A stretch of DNA of 39,000 bases. Origin: Thermoplasmata archaeon. Lineage in GTDB: Archaea > Thermoplasmatota > Thermoplasmata > Lutacidiplasmatales > UBA184. How positions within the stretch are numbered: position 1 is the stretch's first letter; every line of letters starts with the position of its first letter. The stretch spans positions 1-39,000 of the forward strand of contig DAHUXZ010000020.1 in assembly GCA_027315455.1 (NCBI GenBank), in the 5' to 3' direction. The notes beneath the pieces were generated by a model, which saw nothing but the letters and a program-made list of their open reading frames with translations, was not told where the DNA came from and ran no database searches. Positions 24,952-32,525 of this stretch are shown piece after piece. A program made the position numbers and the translations under genes.

Positions 24952-25145
24952 GCCCTTCCGAACCCGCCCCGCCGGCGCCCGAGGCGCGCAAGCTGTTCCT
25001 GGGCCGCGGGACCCCGAGGGGCTACGGCTACCGTCCCCGTCTGAGCCCCGAGGCCGCCGCGGCGTTCGCAACGTTCGTCGACAGCGCCCGGGCCCGCGCC
25101 GGGGTCGAGGGCCGGACCCTCGTCTACACCGTTCGCTGGAGCTGA
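24948..25145 (+). CDS. small basic protein of unknown function (65 aa), second of a coupled pair
   Basis: It starts on the ATGA overlap with the preceding gene. A Pro-rich N-terminus is followed by RKLFLGRGTPRGYGYRPRLS (basic and glycine-rich), then a helix (EAAAAFATFVDSARARAG) and a final strand TLVYTVRWS. The layout could suit a nucleic-acid- or protein-binding small module, but nothing specific is recognised. It ends 6 nt before the convergent rnhA stop. Confidence 0.6.
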   Translation: MSPSEPAPPAPEARKLFLGRGTPRGYGYRPRLSPEAAAAFATFVDSARARAGVEGRTLVYTVRWS

Positions 25146-25151
25146 GGGCCG

Positions 25152-25709
25152 CTACGGTCCGGCCGCAGGGCCGGCCGACGGGTCGAAGTCCTCGTCCACG
25201 GTGATGACCGGACGGTGGGGGCGGTGCCGCATCGCCGGCCCCCGTGCATCCTCGAACGCCGCCTTGGATAGCGCGTCGGCCCGGGCGTTCTCTTCGCGGG
25301 GGACCCACTCGAAGCGGACCTCCGCGAACTCCCGCCCCAGCGCCTCGAGGTGCCGGTGGTACTCCTTGAGGTGCTCCGCCCGGACGGCGTACTCCCCCCG
25401 CATCTGTCGGATCACGAGCTGGCTGTCCCCCACGAGGAGGACGGTGCCGCGGAAGCCCTTGCCGCGCAGCCACTCGAGGGCCCGGGTCGCGGCCGAATAC
25501 TCCGCCACGTTGTTGGTGGCATGGGGCGACCAGGGTGGGACGGCGAGCCCCTTCTCCTCGTAGCCCAGCCCCGCGCCCTCGATCGTGAAGCCGTAGGTCG
25601 CGACCCCTCCCCCGTGCGCCGGCTCGCAGGCGCCGTCGAAATGCACCTGGACGAGGTCGGGGTAGATGGTCGAGCCCCGCGGCAACCGTGTGTCCGGTGC
25701 ACCGCTCAC
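25152..25709 (-). CDS. rnhA: ribonuclease HI
   Basis: About 185 residues. It cleaves the RNA strand of RNA-DNA hybrids. The catalytic D-E-D-D set is Asp25 (FDGACEP), Glu70 (TNNVAEYSA), Asp95 (VGDSQLV) and Asp145 (ARADALSK). The layout and length suit the archaeal/bacterial single-domain type-1 enzymes; the C-terminal 25 residues are an acidic tail. I set the start at the GTG at 25709, which overlaps the stop of the upstream zinc-ribbon gene as GTGA; a TTG a few codons later is an alternative. The longer open frame to 26066 is a shadow of that upstream gene. Confidence 0.92.
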   Translation of the reverse strand: MSGAPDTRLPRGSTIYPDLVQVHFDGACEPAHGGGVATYGFTIEGAGLGYEEKGLAVPPWSPHATNNVAEYSAATRALEWLRGKGFRGTVLLVGDSQLVIRQMRGEYAVRAEHLKEYHRHLEALGREFAEVRFEWVPREENARADALSKAAFEDARGPAMRHRPHRPVITVDEDFDPSAGPAAGP

Positions 25710-26218
25710 AGCGAGCGCCCCCTGGTGCCGGAGACCGAGGGGGCGGACCTCTTGACCTTTGGGCAGTTGCAGTAGACCTCGTCGCGCAGGCACGGGGCGC
25801 ACCGGATCGCGCCGCTCAGGTAGAACAGCGGCTTGTGGCAGGCCCGGCACTCCCGACGCCGCCCGCATCTCGGGCACTGGGCGAGGTCCGCCGGGATCGC
25901 CGTGTGGCAGTAGCGGCAGTCCGCCGTTTCCCGGGGACCGGGGTTGTAGCGGGCGTTCCACGTGGGCGACGGGGGCTTGAGGACGCGGCGCAGGACGTTC
26001 TCGTCCGGGTTCCCGAAGAGGCCGCCGACCGTCGTCGTCTCGGGGTTCGGGCTCGCCGCGCCCCACAGGATCACCGACAGGCCGACGGGGAGGGCCAGGA
26101 TGCCCACCTCGACCGCGGGAGTGAACCGCTCGACCCCGGTGAGGAGGACCGGGGAGGCGACGAGGCCCAGCGCGAGGAGCAGGGCGGCGAGGCCGAGGTA
26201 GGTGATCGAGCGGTTCAT
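25706..26218 (-). CDS. two-helix membrane protein with multiple zinc ribbons
   Basis: 170 residues. Two membrane helices (about 7-27 and 36-54) are followed by a linker and a Cys-rich domain with four CxxC pairs: CRYC, CPRC, CRAC and CAPC. A CNC follows near the end. The layout suggests a membrane-anchored scaffold with two zinc ribbons, facing the cytoplasm by charge. Translational coupling (GTGA) to RNase HI may place it in nucleic-acid metabolism or quality control at the membrane, but this is context only. It is preceded by a good TATA box. No named family is recognised. Confidence 0.75.
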   Translation of the reverse strand: MNRSITYLGLAALLLALGLVASPVLLTGVERFTPAVEVGILALPVGLSVILWGAASPNPETTTVGGLFGNPDENVLRRVLKPPSPTWNARYNPGPRETADCRYCHTAIPADLAQCPRCGRRRECRACHKPLFYLSGAIRCAPCLRDEVYCNCPKVKRSAPSVSGTRGRSL

Positions 26219-26264
26219 CGGCCGGCGGGGCCGGAGCCTCCCCTGGTCGATTTCAGCGAGACCA

Positions 26265-26274
26265 TAGTATAAAG
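26265..26274 (-). promoter_or_regulatory. TATA box of the zinc-ribbon membrane gene / rnhA operon
   Basis: On the minus strand CTTTATACTA is a near-consensus box, which puts the transcript start near 26244 and leaves about 26 nt of leader. Confidence 0.6.
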
Positions 26275-26352
26275 AAGGTCGCGGGCGCGCGCCCCCGGCC
26301 GCGTTCCCGAGGAAAGGTTCTTCAGGGGGGTGACGACGTTCCCTTCGTCGGG

Positions 26353-26748
26353 ATGACCCAGGCGACCTACGTGCCCCCCGCGCGGACGCTGCCGCTCGGC
26401 GTCGCGATCCTTGCCATCCTCATCGGGATCCTGGGGGCGCTCCTCCTGATCGCCTCGATCCTCCTGTTCCTCCTTCTCGCCGCCCACGTCGGGTTCGGCG
26501 CGACGCCGTTCGCCTTCTTCGGCGTCTCGCTCCTCGCCGCGGTCCTCCTCCTCGTCTTCGCGATCGTCCTCCTCGTCGTCGCGAGCGGGCTCTGGCACCT
26601 GGAGATGTGGGCGCTCGTCCTCTCGATCGTCGTCCTCGCGATCCTGTGGATCTCGGACATCATCTCAGGGAAGCTCCTGACCCTCGAGAGCCTGGTCCTC
26701 CTCGCCCTCCTCGTCTACCTGTTCCTCGTGCGCCGCCACTTCCGTTAG
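26353..26748 (+). CDS. small four-helix integral membrane protein
   Basis: 131 residues, almost all hydrophobic. Four membrane helices are visible (about 15-45, 50-77, 80-105 and 108-127), with a short polar N-terminus and a basic end (VRRHFR). There are no conserved charged residues inside helices and no cysteine. Function unknown; many archaea encode such proteins. The cyclophilin gene begins 50 nt downstream with its own box. Confidence 0.7.
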   Translation: MTQATYVPPARTLPLGVAILAILIGILGALLLIASILLFLLLAAHVGFGATPFAFFGVSLLAAVLLLVFAIVLLVVASGLWHLEMWALVLSIVVLAILWISDIISGKLLTLESLVLLALLVYLFLVRRHFR

Positions 26749-26770
26749 GCGGCCCGGACGACGCGAAGTC

Positions 26771-26777
26771 GTTTTGA
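26771..26777 (+). promoter_or_regulatory. TATA-like box of the cyclophilin gene
   Basis: The T-rich gttttga is centred 25 nt before the ATG at 26799, consistent with a leaderless mRNA. Confidence 0.4.
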
Positions 26778-26798
26778 GCCGGCGGTCTTCCCCGGGCC

Positions 26799-27263
26799 AT
26801 GGCGAACCCGACCGTCACGCTGGCGACCACCCTGGGTGCGATCCGTATCGAGGTCTTCGAGGATCGGGCGCCGAAGACCGCCGGCAACTTCCTGACGCTC
26901 GTGAAGAAGGGGTTCTACAACGGCCTCACCTTCCATCGGGTCATCCCCGGCTTCATGATCCAGGGCGGCTGTCCCAAGGGTGACGGCACCGGAGGGCCGG
27001 GCTACACCATCCCGGACGAGTTCCACCCGTCGCTCAAGCATTCCGGCACGGGGATCCTGTCCATGGCGAACGCCGGCCCGAACACCGGCGGAAGCCAGTT
27101 CTTCATCACCCTCGCCCCCACGCCGTGGCTGGACGGCAAGCACGCGATCTTCGGTCGGGTCGTCGACGGTCAGGAGGTCGTCGGGAAGATCGCCGCGGTC
27201 GCCCGCGACGGCTCGGACCGCCCCCGAACCCCGATCCGGATCCAGAGCGCGACCGTCGCCTAG
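26799..27263 (+). CDS. cyclophilin-type peptidyl-prolyl cis-trans isomerase
   Basis: 154 residues, cytoplasmic, a compact single-domain cyclophilin. Catalytic and substrate-pocket blocks are [13 protein letters not shown] (with the key Arg), [30 protein letters not shown] and [12 protein letters not shown]. No signal peptide is seen. It speeds prolyl isomerisation during protein folding. The ATG at 26799 fits the common short form and the upstream box. Confidence 0.95.
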   Translation: MANPTVTLATTLGAIRIEVFEDRAPKTAGNFLTLVKKGFYNGLTFHRVIPGFMIQGGCPKGDGTGGPGYTIPDEFHPSLKHSGTGILSMANAGPNTGGSQFFITLAPTPWLDGKHAIFGRVVDGQEVVGKIAAVARDGSDRPRTPIRIQSATVA

Positions 27264-27264
27264 G

Positions 27265-27807
27265 CTAGACCCCGCCGGCGGGGTAGTCGAACGGCAGCCG
27301 CTCGCCCGGGTGCCGAAGGTCCTCGAGCGTGGTCACCACCGCCGAGACGAGGCTGAGGGCCGGCGCCACGGCCATGAGCTCGAGCACCGTGCCGTAGGTG
27401 AGGGTGACCCCGACGCCGTGGCCGGGGTCGACGGCGATCGTGGCGTGGGCGGCGAGCCAGAGGAGATAGGCGATCCCGGCGACGGCCGCCGTGATCGCCA
27501 CGGGGCCGTACGCCCGCGAGGGCTTGGAAAAGTGGCGCGCGGCCGTGAGGAGCGCGAGGACGGTGCCGGCGGCGAGGACCTCGAAGGGGGTGACCCCGAG
27601 GGCGATCGGGAGCCCGGAGAGCCTTCGTAGGGCCTCGAACGGGACCAGCGCGATCCCGATCTCGGCGACGACGAACACGGCGGACGCCATCGCCACCCGC
27701 CGGCCGAGGCCGGGCAGCCGGGCCACGGGCCGTCCCGCGGGGGCCACGAAGAGCGGCGGAGCGGTCGTTTCCCCCCGGGCGCCGGGGGGCACCATCTGCC
27801 CGCTCAC
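27265..27807 (-). CDS. four-helix membrane protein of unknown function
   Basis: About 180 residues with four membrane helices: around MASAVFVVAEIGIALV, VLAAGTVLALLTAA, VAITAAVAGIAYLLWLAA, and a weaker last one, ELMAVAPALSLVSAVV. A soluble N-terminus of about 45 residues precedes them. I chose the GTG at 27807 because it overlaps the stop of the upstream gene as GTGA; an ATG at 27795 is an alternative. It forms an operon with the single-helix Ig-like protein upstream. No known family is recognised. Confidence 0.65.
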   Translation of the reverse strand: MSGQMVPPGARGETTAPPLFVAPAGRPVARLPGLGRRVAMASAVFVVAEIGIALVPFEALRRLSGLPIALGVTPFEVLAAGTVLALLTAARHFSKPSRAYGPVAITAAVAGIAYLLWLAAHATIAVDPGHGVGVTLTYGTVLELMAVAPALSLVSAVVTTLEDLRHPGERLPFDYPAGGV

Positions 27808-28616
27808 GGGAGGGCCTCCGGTGGGAAGGCCGCCGAGATGCCGGGGCCGTCGTAGCTGACGAGGAGCTGGCCGCCGCTCGGATCGCAGCCGGCGCCCAGG
27901 TAGAACGACAGGCCCTGGGCGAACGCCGCGCCCGCGGGCGTGGCGATGGGTAGGGAGGAGGTCGCGCACGTGACGCCGGCCGAGCTCACGACCCGAACGG
28001 TGATGGTGCCCACATCCCCGAACACGGCGTGATCGCTGAACGTGATCTCGACGGGGACCTGGAGCGTCCCGTTCGGCTGGGGCGCCGGCGGTCCGGGCGT
28101 GGCGTTGAACTGGGCGAACGGTGCCCCCCAGGTAAAGTTGGTCGCGGCGCGGATCGCCGCCGAGGCGAGCCCCGCGTAGGTGGTGTTGAGCCACAGGTCA
28201 ACGGGCAGAGCCGCGTCGTGCGTGAGCAGCGTCGCGCCGACGGGGCTCGTGGCCATCGGGATGAAGATGGTGAGCGGGACGACCCCCGTCGACGCCCCGG
28301 CGATCGTGGAGTCGGGGGTCCCTCCCACCGCGAGGAGCCCGGCACCGGGGAAGCTCACGACGGCGACGAGCCGCAGGTGGGTGAAGGCGAACGGCCCGGG
28401 GTTCGACAGGTTGAACGTGGCGCCGAGCTCGACGGTGCCGTTCGGCAGGAGCAGCTGGGTCAGCCCGCCCGCGGCCCCCGGGGCCGGGCGGACCTGGGTG
28501 GCCGAATAGACCGCGAGGGCCGACACCGTCACGACCACCACGACGGCGAGGGTCGACAGACGGCGGAAAAGACGGCTCCACCGGTAGAGCCCGGGAGGAC
28601 GCGGATTCATGCGCAT
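27804..28616 (-). CDS. membrane-anchored protein with two Ig/LEA2-like domains
   Basis: About 270 residues. A basic N-terminus precedes a membrane helix (about 21-40, LSTLAVVVVVTVSALAVY), after which the chain is extracellular. Two beta-sandwich domains follow, the first with GTVELGATFNLSNPGPFAF, resembling the Asn-Pro signature of LEA-type-2/WHy domains, the second starting around GTLQVPVEITFSD. Several N-x-S/T sequons occur. The frame is open as far as 29933, but a clean TATA box at 28636-28644 sits about 24 nt before the ATG at 28616, so the long version is rejected. It is coupled to the membrane protein downstream. Confidence 0.75.
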   Translation of the reverse strand: MRMNPRPPGLYRWSRLFRRLSTLAVVVVVTVSALAVYSATQVRPAPGAAGGLTQLLLPNGTVELGATFNLSNPGPFAFTHLRLVAVVSFPGAGLLAVGGTPDSTIAGASTGVVPLTIFIPMATSPVGATLLTHDAALPVDLWLNTTYAGLASAAIRAATNFTWGAPFAQFNATPGPPAPQPNGTLQVPVEITFSDHAVFGDVGTITVRVVSSAGVTCATSSLPIATPAGAAFAQGLSFYLGAGCDPSGGQLLVSYDGPGISAAFPPEALP

Positions 28617-28635
28617 GAATCCCTGCGACCCCCTC

Positions 28636-28644
28636 GGATATAGT
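28636..28644 (-). promoter_or_regulatory. TATA box of the two-gene membrane operon
   Basis: On the minus strand ACTATATCC is centred 24 nt before the ATG at 28616. Confidence 0.6.
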
Positions 28645-28766
28645 CCTGTCTCCCGCGAGCGGCCGGTGGGTCCGGACGATCGCCCCCTCACGCGGTCGGC
28701 ATGCCAGGGGGCCGTCGCGCCCCGGGTCGAAAGGGAGATACCTTCGCCGCCGATGGGGCCGGCCGG

Positions 28767-29636
28767 TTGGCCGCGATCACCTTCGACCTGTGGCATACGC
28801 TCGTCTACCTCCCCAGGGCCGCGGAGGAGGCCTACTACCGGACCCAGGTCGCGCTGGCCGTCGACGCGCTCAACGCCGCGACCCCGGCGGCGGGGGCTCC
28901 GGCCCGGAGCGACCGCGAGCTGGCCGGCGATTTCGAGGCCGCCCTCGGTGAGGCGGTCCGTGCGGCCGGCGAGGGGCGGACCGTGACCCCTCGCACCCAG
29001 ATCCTGTGCGCGGCGGCCGTCTCCGGGCGGACGGTCGACGCCGACCGCTATCTCGCCCGCCTCGCCCAGGCGGTGCGGGCCCAGCCGTTCCGCCTCGCGC
29101 CCGGGGCCGGCGAACTGCTCGGGTCGCTGCGCGAGGACGGCTACACGACCGCCGTGATCTCCAATACCGTCGGGGAGACCGGCCGCTCCCTGCGCCCGGT
29201 GCTGCGTTCCCTCGGGCTCGAGACGGCGGTGGATCGGCTGGTCTTCAGCGACGAGCAGCCCTGGGCCAAGCCCGCCCCGGAGATCTTCTGGAGCACGCTG
29301 CGGAGGCTCGGGGAGCAGCCCGCAGAGTGCGTGCACGTGGGAGACGGCTGGGCCGACATCGAGGGGGCGAGACGCGCGGGCCTGCGCGCGGCGATCCTCT
29401 TCACCGGACTCCAGGACTACGGGCGCCACTACCGGGCGCTCCACGCCGGCCCGGGTCCGCGGGCCGCGCCGGCCACCCCGCGTGTCGGGAAGCTCGGGGG
29501 GGTCGCTCCCCTCGTGGCGAGGCTCCTCCCTCCGCGGACCCGAGGGGGCGGCCGTGCGGACGGTGCCGCTCACCGGCGGGCGTACCCTGCCCGACCGCGG
29601 AGGAACTCCGGGGTCCGACCCCGCGCTACGCGGTGA
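28767..29636 (+). CDS. HAD-superfamily hydrolase with aromatic residue at the general-acid position
   Basis: About 289 residues from the TTG at 28767; an ATG at 28701 would add a low-complexity tail. HAD motif I is FDLWHTLV: the nucleophile Asp is kept, but the second Asp of phosphatases (D+2) is Trp. Motif II is VISNT, motif III WAKPAPEIF and motif IV VGDGWADIEGA. The helical cap (about 20-110) is type C1. Aromatic residues at D+2 occur in haloacid-dehalogenase-like members, so this may not be a classical phosphatase. The TTG is favoured by a TATA-like box (28735-28744) 27 nt upstream. The last 40 residues are Arg/Pro-rich and probably disordered. Confidence 0.8.
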   Translation: MAAITFDLWHTLVYLPRAAEEAYYRTQVALAVDALNAATPAAGAPARSDRELAGDFEAALGEAVRAAGEGRTVTPRTQILCAAAVSGRTVDADRYLARLAQAVRAQPFRLAPGAGELLGSLREDGYTTAVISNTVGETGRSLRPVLRSLGLETAVDRLVFSDEQPWAKPAPEIFWSTLRRLGEQPAECVHVGDGWADIEGARRAGLRAAILFTGLQDYGRHYRALHAGPGPRAAPATPRVGKLGGVAPLVARLLPPRTRGGGRADGAAHRRAYPARPRRNSGVRPRATR

Positions 29637-29927
29637 GCGGGGACCGCCGCGCCCCTTCCGCCCTTCGGCAGCGGCCGACCCGCCGCCGACCCGTGTGTGC
29701 CCGGAGCCGATCCGTCGGTCGGCTGCCCCGGAGCGGCCGTCGAGGACCCGCGCGGTCCACGGACATGTCCACGTCTTGAGCCGGACCGCAGCGGCCCGCA
29801 CGGGCCGCGGCTCGGGGAAGAGCCCCGTCACGGTTCCCGAACTATCCGACCGGCCCCGGTGGGCACGGATGGGGCCGCACGACCACCTCTCGGCGACCTT
29901 TCGGCCCCGACGAGGCCGAGCGCCAAA
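29637..29927. other. 291-bp stretch without a recognisable gene
   Basis: It lies between the HAD gene and the 3' end of tRNA-Thr. It contains no convincing frame, promoter or repeat. A target-site copy of the tRNA 3' end, as left by an integrated element, was not seen here. Confidence 0.5.
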
Positions 29928-30000
29928 AGCCACTGGAGGGACTTGAACCCCCGACCTGCTGATTACGAATCAGCCGCTCTGCCGGCTGAGCTACAGTGGC
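29928..30000 (-). tRNA. tRNA-Thr (CGT anticodon)
   Basis: Acceptor GCCACTG/CAGTGGC with discriminator T. The anticodon stem GCTGA/TCAGC has loop TTCGTAA, giving anticodon CGT. The T arm GGGGG-TTCAAGT-CCCTC includes one G-U pair. There is no intron and no encoded CCA. Confidence 0.95.
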
Positions 30001-30022
30001 AACCGTCAGGGTCCTTGCCCGG

Positions 30023-30034
30023 GTTTTCATAAGC
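30023..30034 (-). promoter_or_regulatory. TATA box of tRNA-Thr
   Basis: On the minus strand GCTTATGAAAAC is centred 28 nt before the tRNA 5' end. It overlaps the region just after the integrase remnant. Confidence 0.6.
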
Positions 30035-30039
30035 TTGGC

Positions 30040-30320
30040 TCACGCCCCGGCCGTCAGAGCCTCGGCCGTCGCGGATTCGAATCTGCCGACCGTGGCGTAC
30101 CCCTGGGCCCCGTCCCAGCCGACGTAGTGTGCGGCCCTGTCGACCGATTCGTGCCCGGAGAGGTGCTTGAGGTCGACCCGGCTCGCACCGGCGTAGTAGG
30201 CGATCCGGCCGAAGCGCTTCGCAGCGACGAAGTCCGCCATAACCCATCGACGCCACGAGGAGCCGTTCCCTGCCTCGGGCCACGGCGAATAGGCGGGCCC
30301 GCTGCTCCGTCGTGGGCCAC
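30040..30320 (-). pseudogene. tyrosine recombinase (integrase) remnant with internal deletion and frameshift
   Basis: Two frames together give the two ends of an integrase catalytic domain. Upstream (about 30318-30205) one frame reads TTEQRARLF, then RERLLVASMGYGGLRRCEAL, the region around the first catalytic Arg. Downstream (30240-30040) a shifted frame reads RFGRIAYYAGASRVDLKHLS, then GHESVDRAAHYVG, the second catalytic-box region (GHxxxxxxxxY-like). The roughly 90 residues normally between them, including the HxxR block, are absent, and the frames meet around 30205-30215. It is therefore a dead gene. Its place directly upstream of a tRNA suggests an old integration site. Confidence 0.65.
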
Positions 30321-30528
30321 CGACGACGAGTTGCCTCGCCCGGCGGAGGGCGCCGGAGTGCCTTCTCCTCCGACAGTTAGCCAAGACGCGTTCAACGTCG
30401 TGTAGGCTGCTCGCAGCAAGGCCCGTTGCTCTGGCGTGAGAGCGTCTCTCTCCAACGCTCAAGGAACCCCGTCGGCAGCCACCCTTCTCTTCCCTCTCCG
30501 CCCGGGATTCCCGGGTCCCCGCGCCTTC

Positions 30529-31749
30529 CTACACCGCGTCGAGGGCGCGGACGAGGTCCCGCACCAGGTCGTCCGGGTCCTCGATGCCGAGGGAGAGCCG
30601 GACGAGGCCGTCGTCGATCCCGCGCGCCGCCCGCTCTTCGGGCGACAGCGAACGGTGGGAGGTCTCCGCGGGCAGGCTCGCGAGGCTCTCGACCCCACCG
30701 AGGCTCGAGGCGACGTGGAACCAGCGGAGCCCGTGGAGGAGGCGGCGGGCCGCGGGGAGGCCGCCCCGCACGACGACGGAGACCATGCCGGCGCGCCCGC
30801 GCATCTGGCGGGCGGCGATCGCCTCCTCGGCGGCGCTCGCCCGCCCGGGATAGTCGAGCCGGACCACCTTCGGATGGTCGGCGAGCGCCGCGACGACGCG
30901 GACGGCGTTCGCGTTGTGGCGCTCCACGCGCAGCGCGAGCGTGCGGAGCCCCCGGGCGAGGAGGAAGGCGGCGTGCGGGTCGAGGACCGAGCCGACGACC
31001 GCGTGGACCGCGTCGATCCGCGCGATCAGCGCCTCGGGGCCGACCACCACCCCCGCGAGGAGGTCCGAGTGGCCGCCCAGGTACTTCGTCCCGCTGTGGA
31101 CGACGACGTCGGCGCCGAGGGCGAGCGGGGTCTGGTTGATGGGCGTCGCAAAGGTGTTGTCGACGACGAGGGACGCGCCGGCCGACCGGGCCGCCCGCGC
31201 CCACCGCGAGAGGTCGTGGACCCGGAGCGTGGGGTTGGTCGGGCTCTCCACGAAGAAGACCCGGGTCGACGGCCCCGCCGCCTCCGCCACCATCTCCGGT
31301 GAGGCCGCGGGGACCCAGCGGACCCGGACCCCGAAGCGGGACAGGAGGCCGCGAAGGAGGTCGAGGGTGCCCCCGTAGAGCTCCTCCGGGGCCACGACCT
31401 CGTCGCCCGGCGCGAGGAGGGCCAACAGCGTCGTCGTGATCGCGCCCATGCCCGAGCCGAACACCCGGGCCGCCGCCCCGCCCTCGAGCCGTCGGACGAG
31501 CTCGGCCGGCACCTCCTGGGTGGGGTTTTCGAGGCGGCTATAGAGCGGGACCGCGCCGTCGCGCGCCGACTCGGAGAACTCCCCCGGGAAGTGGAACGTC
31601 GAGCTCTGGTAGATCGGGGGGACGACCGAGCCGGCGTTGCGCTCGGGACGCTCGGCGCCGTGGACCAGGGTCGTCGACGGCCCCGCCGGTTCGGCGACCG
31701 GGTCGAAGGGGGCGCGGCGCCGTGGGGCGGGCGGGGTCGGTTCGCTCAC
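30529..31749 (-). CDS. Cys/Met-metabolism PLP enzyme (cystathionine gamma-synthase/lyase-like)
   Basis: 406 residues, fold-type I PLP enzyme. Blocks: PIYQSSTFHFP, YSRLENPTQEVPAELVRRLE, ARVFGSGMGAI, VFFVESPTNPTLRV, LVVDNTFATPINQTPL and the PLP-lysine motif HSGTKYLGGHSD. The C-terminal SLGGVESLASLPAETSHRSL matches gamma-synthase/gamma-lyase members. It acts in cystathionine, homocysteine or methionine metabolism; the exact reaction (MetB, MetC, Mgl or O-acetylhomoserine sulfhydrylase type) is not decided by these motifs. Its ATG overlaps the nadM stop by 4 nt, placing it last in the lonB operon. Confidence 0.9.
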   Translation of the reverse strand: MSEPTPPAPRRRAPFDPVAEPAGPSTTLVHGAERPERNAGSVVPPIYQSSTFHFPGEFSESARDGAVPLYSRLENPTQEVPAELVRRLEGGAAARVFGSGMGAITTTLLALLAPGDEVVAPEELYGGTLDLLRGLLSRFGVRVRWVPAASPEMVAEAAGPSTRVFFVESPTNPTLRVHDLSRWARAARSAGASLVVDNTFATPINQTPLALGADVVVHSGTKYLGGHSDLLAGVVVGPEALIARIDAVHAVVGSVLDPHAAFLLARGLRTLALRVERHNANAVRVVAALADHPKVVRLDYPGRASAAEEAIAARQMRGRAGMVSVVVRGGLPAARRLLHGLRWFHVASSLGGVESLASLPAETSHRSLSPEERAARGIDDGLVRLSLGIEDPDDLVRDLVRALDAV

Positions 31750-32276
31750 GGGCGGGACCGCGGCGACGCGGGGCGGGCGAGCTGGCGCAGTCGGTGCGCG
31801 GCCTGGATCGATTCAAGGTAGGCCGCGGTCGCCGGGGGGACGAGGTCCGACCACTCCTCGCCGGCGGCCATCCGTTGACGGATGCGGGCCCCCTCGAACC
31901 GCTCCCGCTCGAACAGGGGAGGGCTCTCGACGGTGTAGCGGGCCCGCTCGAACAATAGGCGGGTCAGCGGATTGTTCGTGTAGACCCGGTCGAACGGGGG
32001 GAGGAGCGACTCCACGTGGGCGACCCAGAGGGCATGGCGGTCGATGTCGACGATGGGGACCGTCGTCACGGCGCGCAGCCCGGCCTCGTCCAGCGCGCGC
32101 GCGATCATCTCCGTCCGCTCGCCGGCCGTGAACGGGTTCTCCCAGGTGTACGACGCCTGGGCGCTCCCGAGCCCGAGGATCAGCGGCTCCTCCGGGCGCA
32201 GCGACCGGATCTGCTGGACGACGAAGAGATGGCCGCGGTGGAACGGCTGGAACCGCCCGACCAGGAGCCCGCGCAT
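31746..32276 (-). CDS. nadM: nicotinamide-nucleotide adenylyltransferase, archaeal type
   Basis: 176 residues. It joins NMN and ATP to make NAD+. The nucleotidyltransferase motif is GRFQPFHRGH (residues 7-16, the HxGH equivalent). Other archaeal NadM blocks are SYTWENPFTAGERTEMI, VDIDRHALWVAHV, VYTNNPLTRLLF and, in place of the usual ISSTxxR, FEGARIRQRM. It starts 12 nt after the four-Cys gene and overlaps the PLP-enzyme gene as ATGA, so all belong to one transcript. The C-terminal tail is Arg-rich. Confidence 0.94.
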   Translation of the reverse strand: MRGLLVGRFQPFHRGHLFVVQQIRSLRPEEPLILGLGSAQASYTWENPFTAGERTEMIARALDEAGLRAVTTVPIVDIDRHALWVAHVESLLPPFDRVYTNNPLTRLLFERARYTVESPPLFERERFEGARIRQRMAAGEEWSDLVPPATAAYLESIQAAHRLRQLARPASPRSRP

Positions 32277-32288
32277 GCTGCTGCCCCT

Positions 32289-32525
32289 TCAGTCGGGCGA
32301 GAGGTCCTCGACGTCGTCCAGGAACTCGTCGATGTGGGGACAACGGGCGGTGAGGTAGTAGCGGCAGTGGCTGCAGCGCGTATCGTTCAGCCCCGGTCGC
32401 AGCGCGGGGTTGAAGGCATAGCACGGCCGCCCGATGAACCGCTCCTCCTCGTCGGTGTCGGATAGCACCGTCGGCTCGCGCGGCAGGGCCGGCGCGTGCA
32501 CCGGGATGCGGACACTCCCTCTCAC
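32289..32525 (-). CDS. small four-cysteine protein
   Basis: 78 residues, GTG start overlapping the lonB stop as GTGA. The C-terminal half holds C-x15-C-x2-C-x7-[18 protein letters not shown], then [18 protein letters not shown], ending in an acidic DDVEDLSPD. Four closely spaced cysteines suggest zinc or an iron-sulfur cluster. I recall similar short conserved archaeal proteins without assigned function. It is fixed between lonB and nadM in an overlapping operon, which argues that it is a real gene. Confidence 0.75.
   Translation of the reverse strand: MRGSVRIPVHAPALPREPTVLSDTDEEERFIGRPCYAFNPALRPGLNDTRCSHCRYYLTARCPHIDEFLDDVEDLSPD

Noticed and set aside
28617-29933. N-terminal extension of the Ig/LEA2-like membrane protein to 709 residues
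   Set aside because: The extension is antisense to the HAD gene and a TATA box lies directly before the Met at 28616, which is followed by a membrane anchor.
30392-31204. 270-residue minus frame over the PLP-enzyme gene
   Set aside because: Frame shadow; the adjacent frame holds the complete PLP enzyme with its lysine motif.
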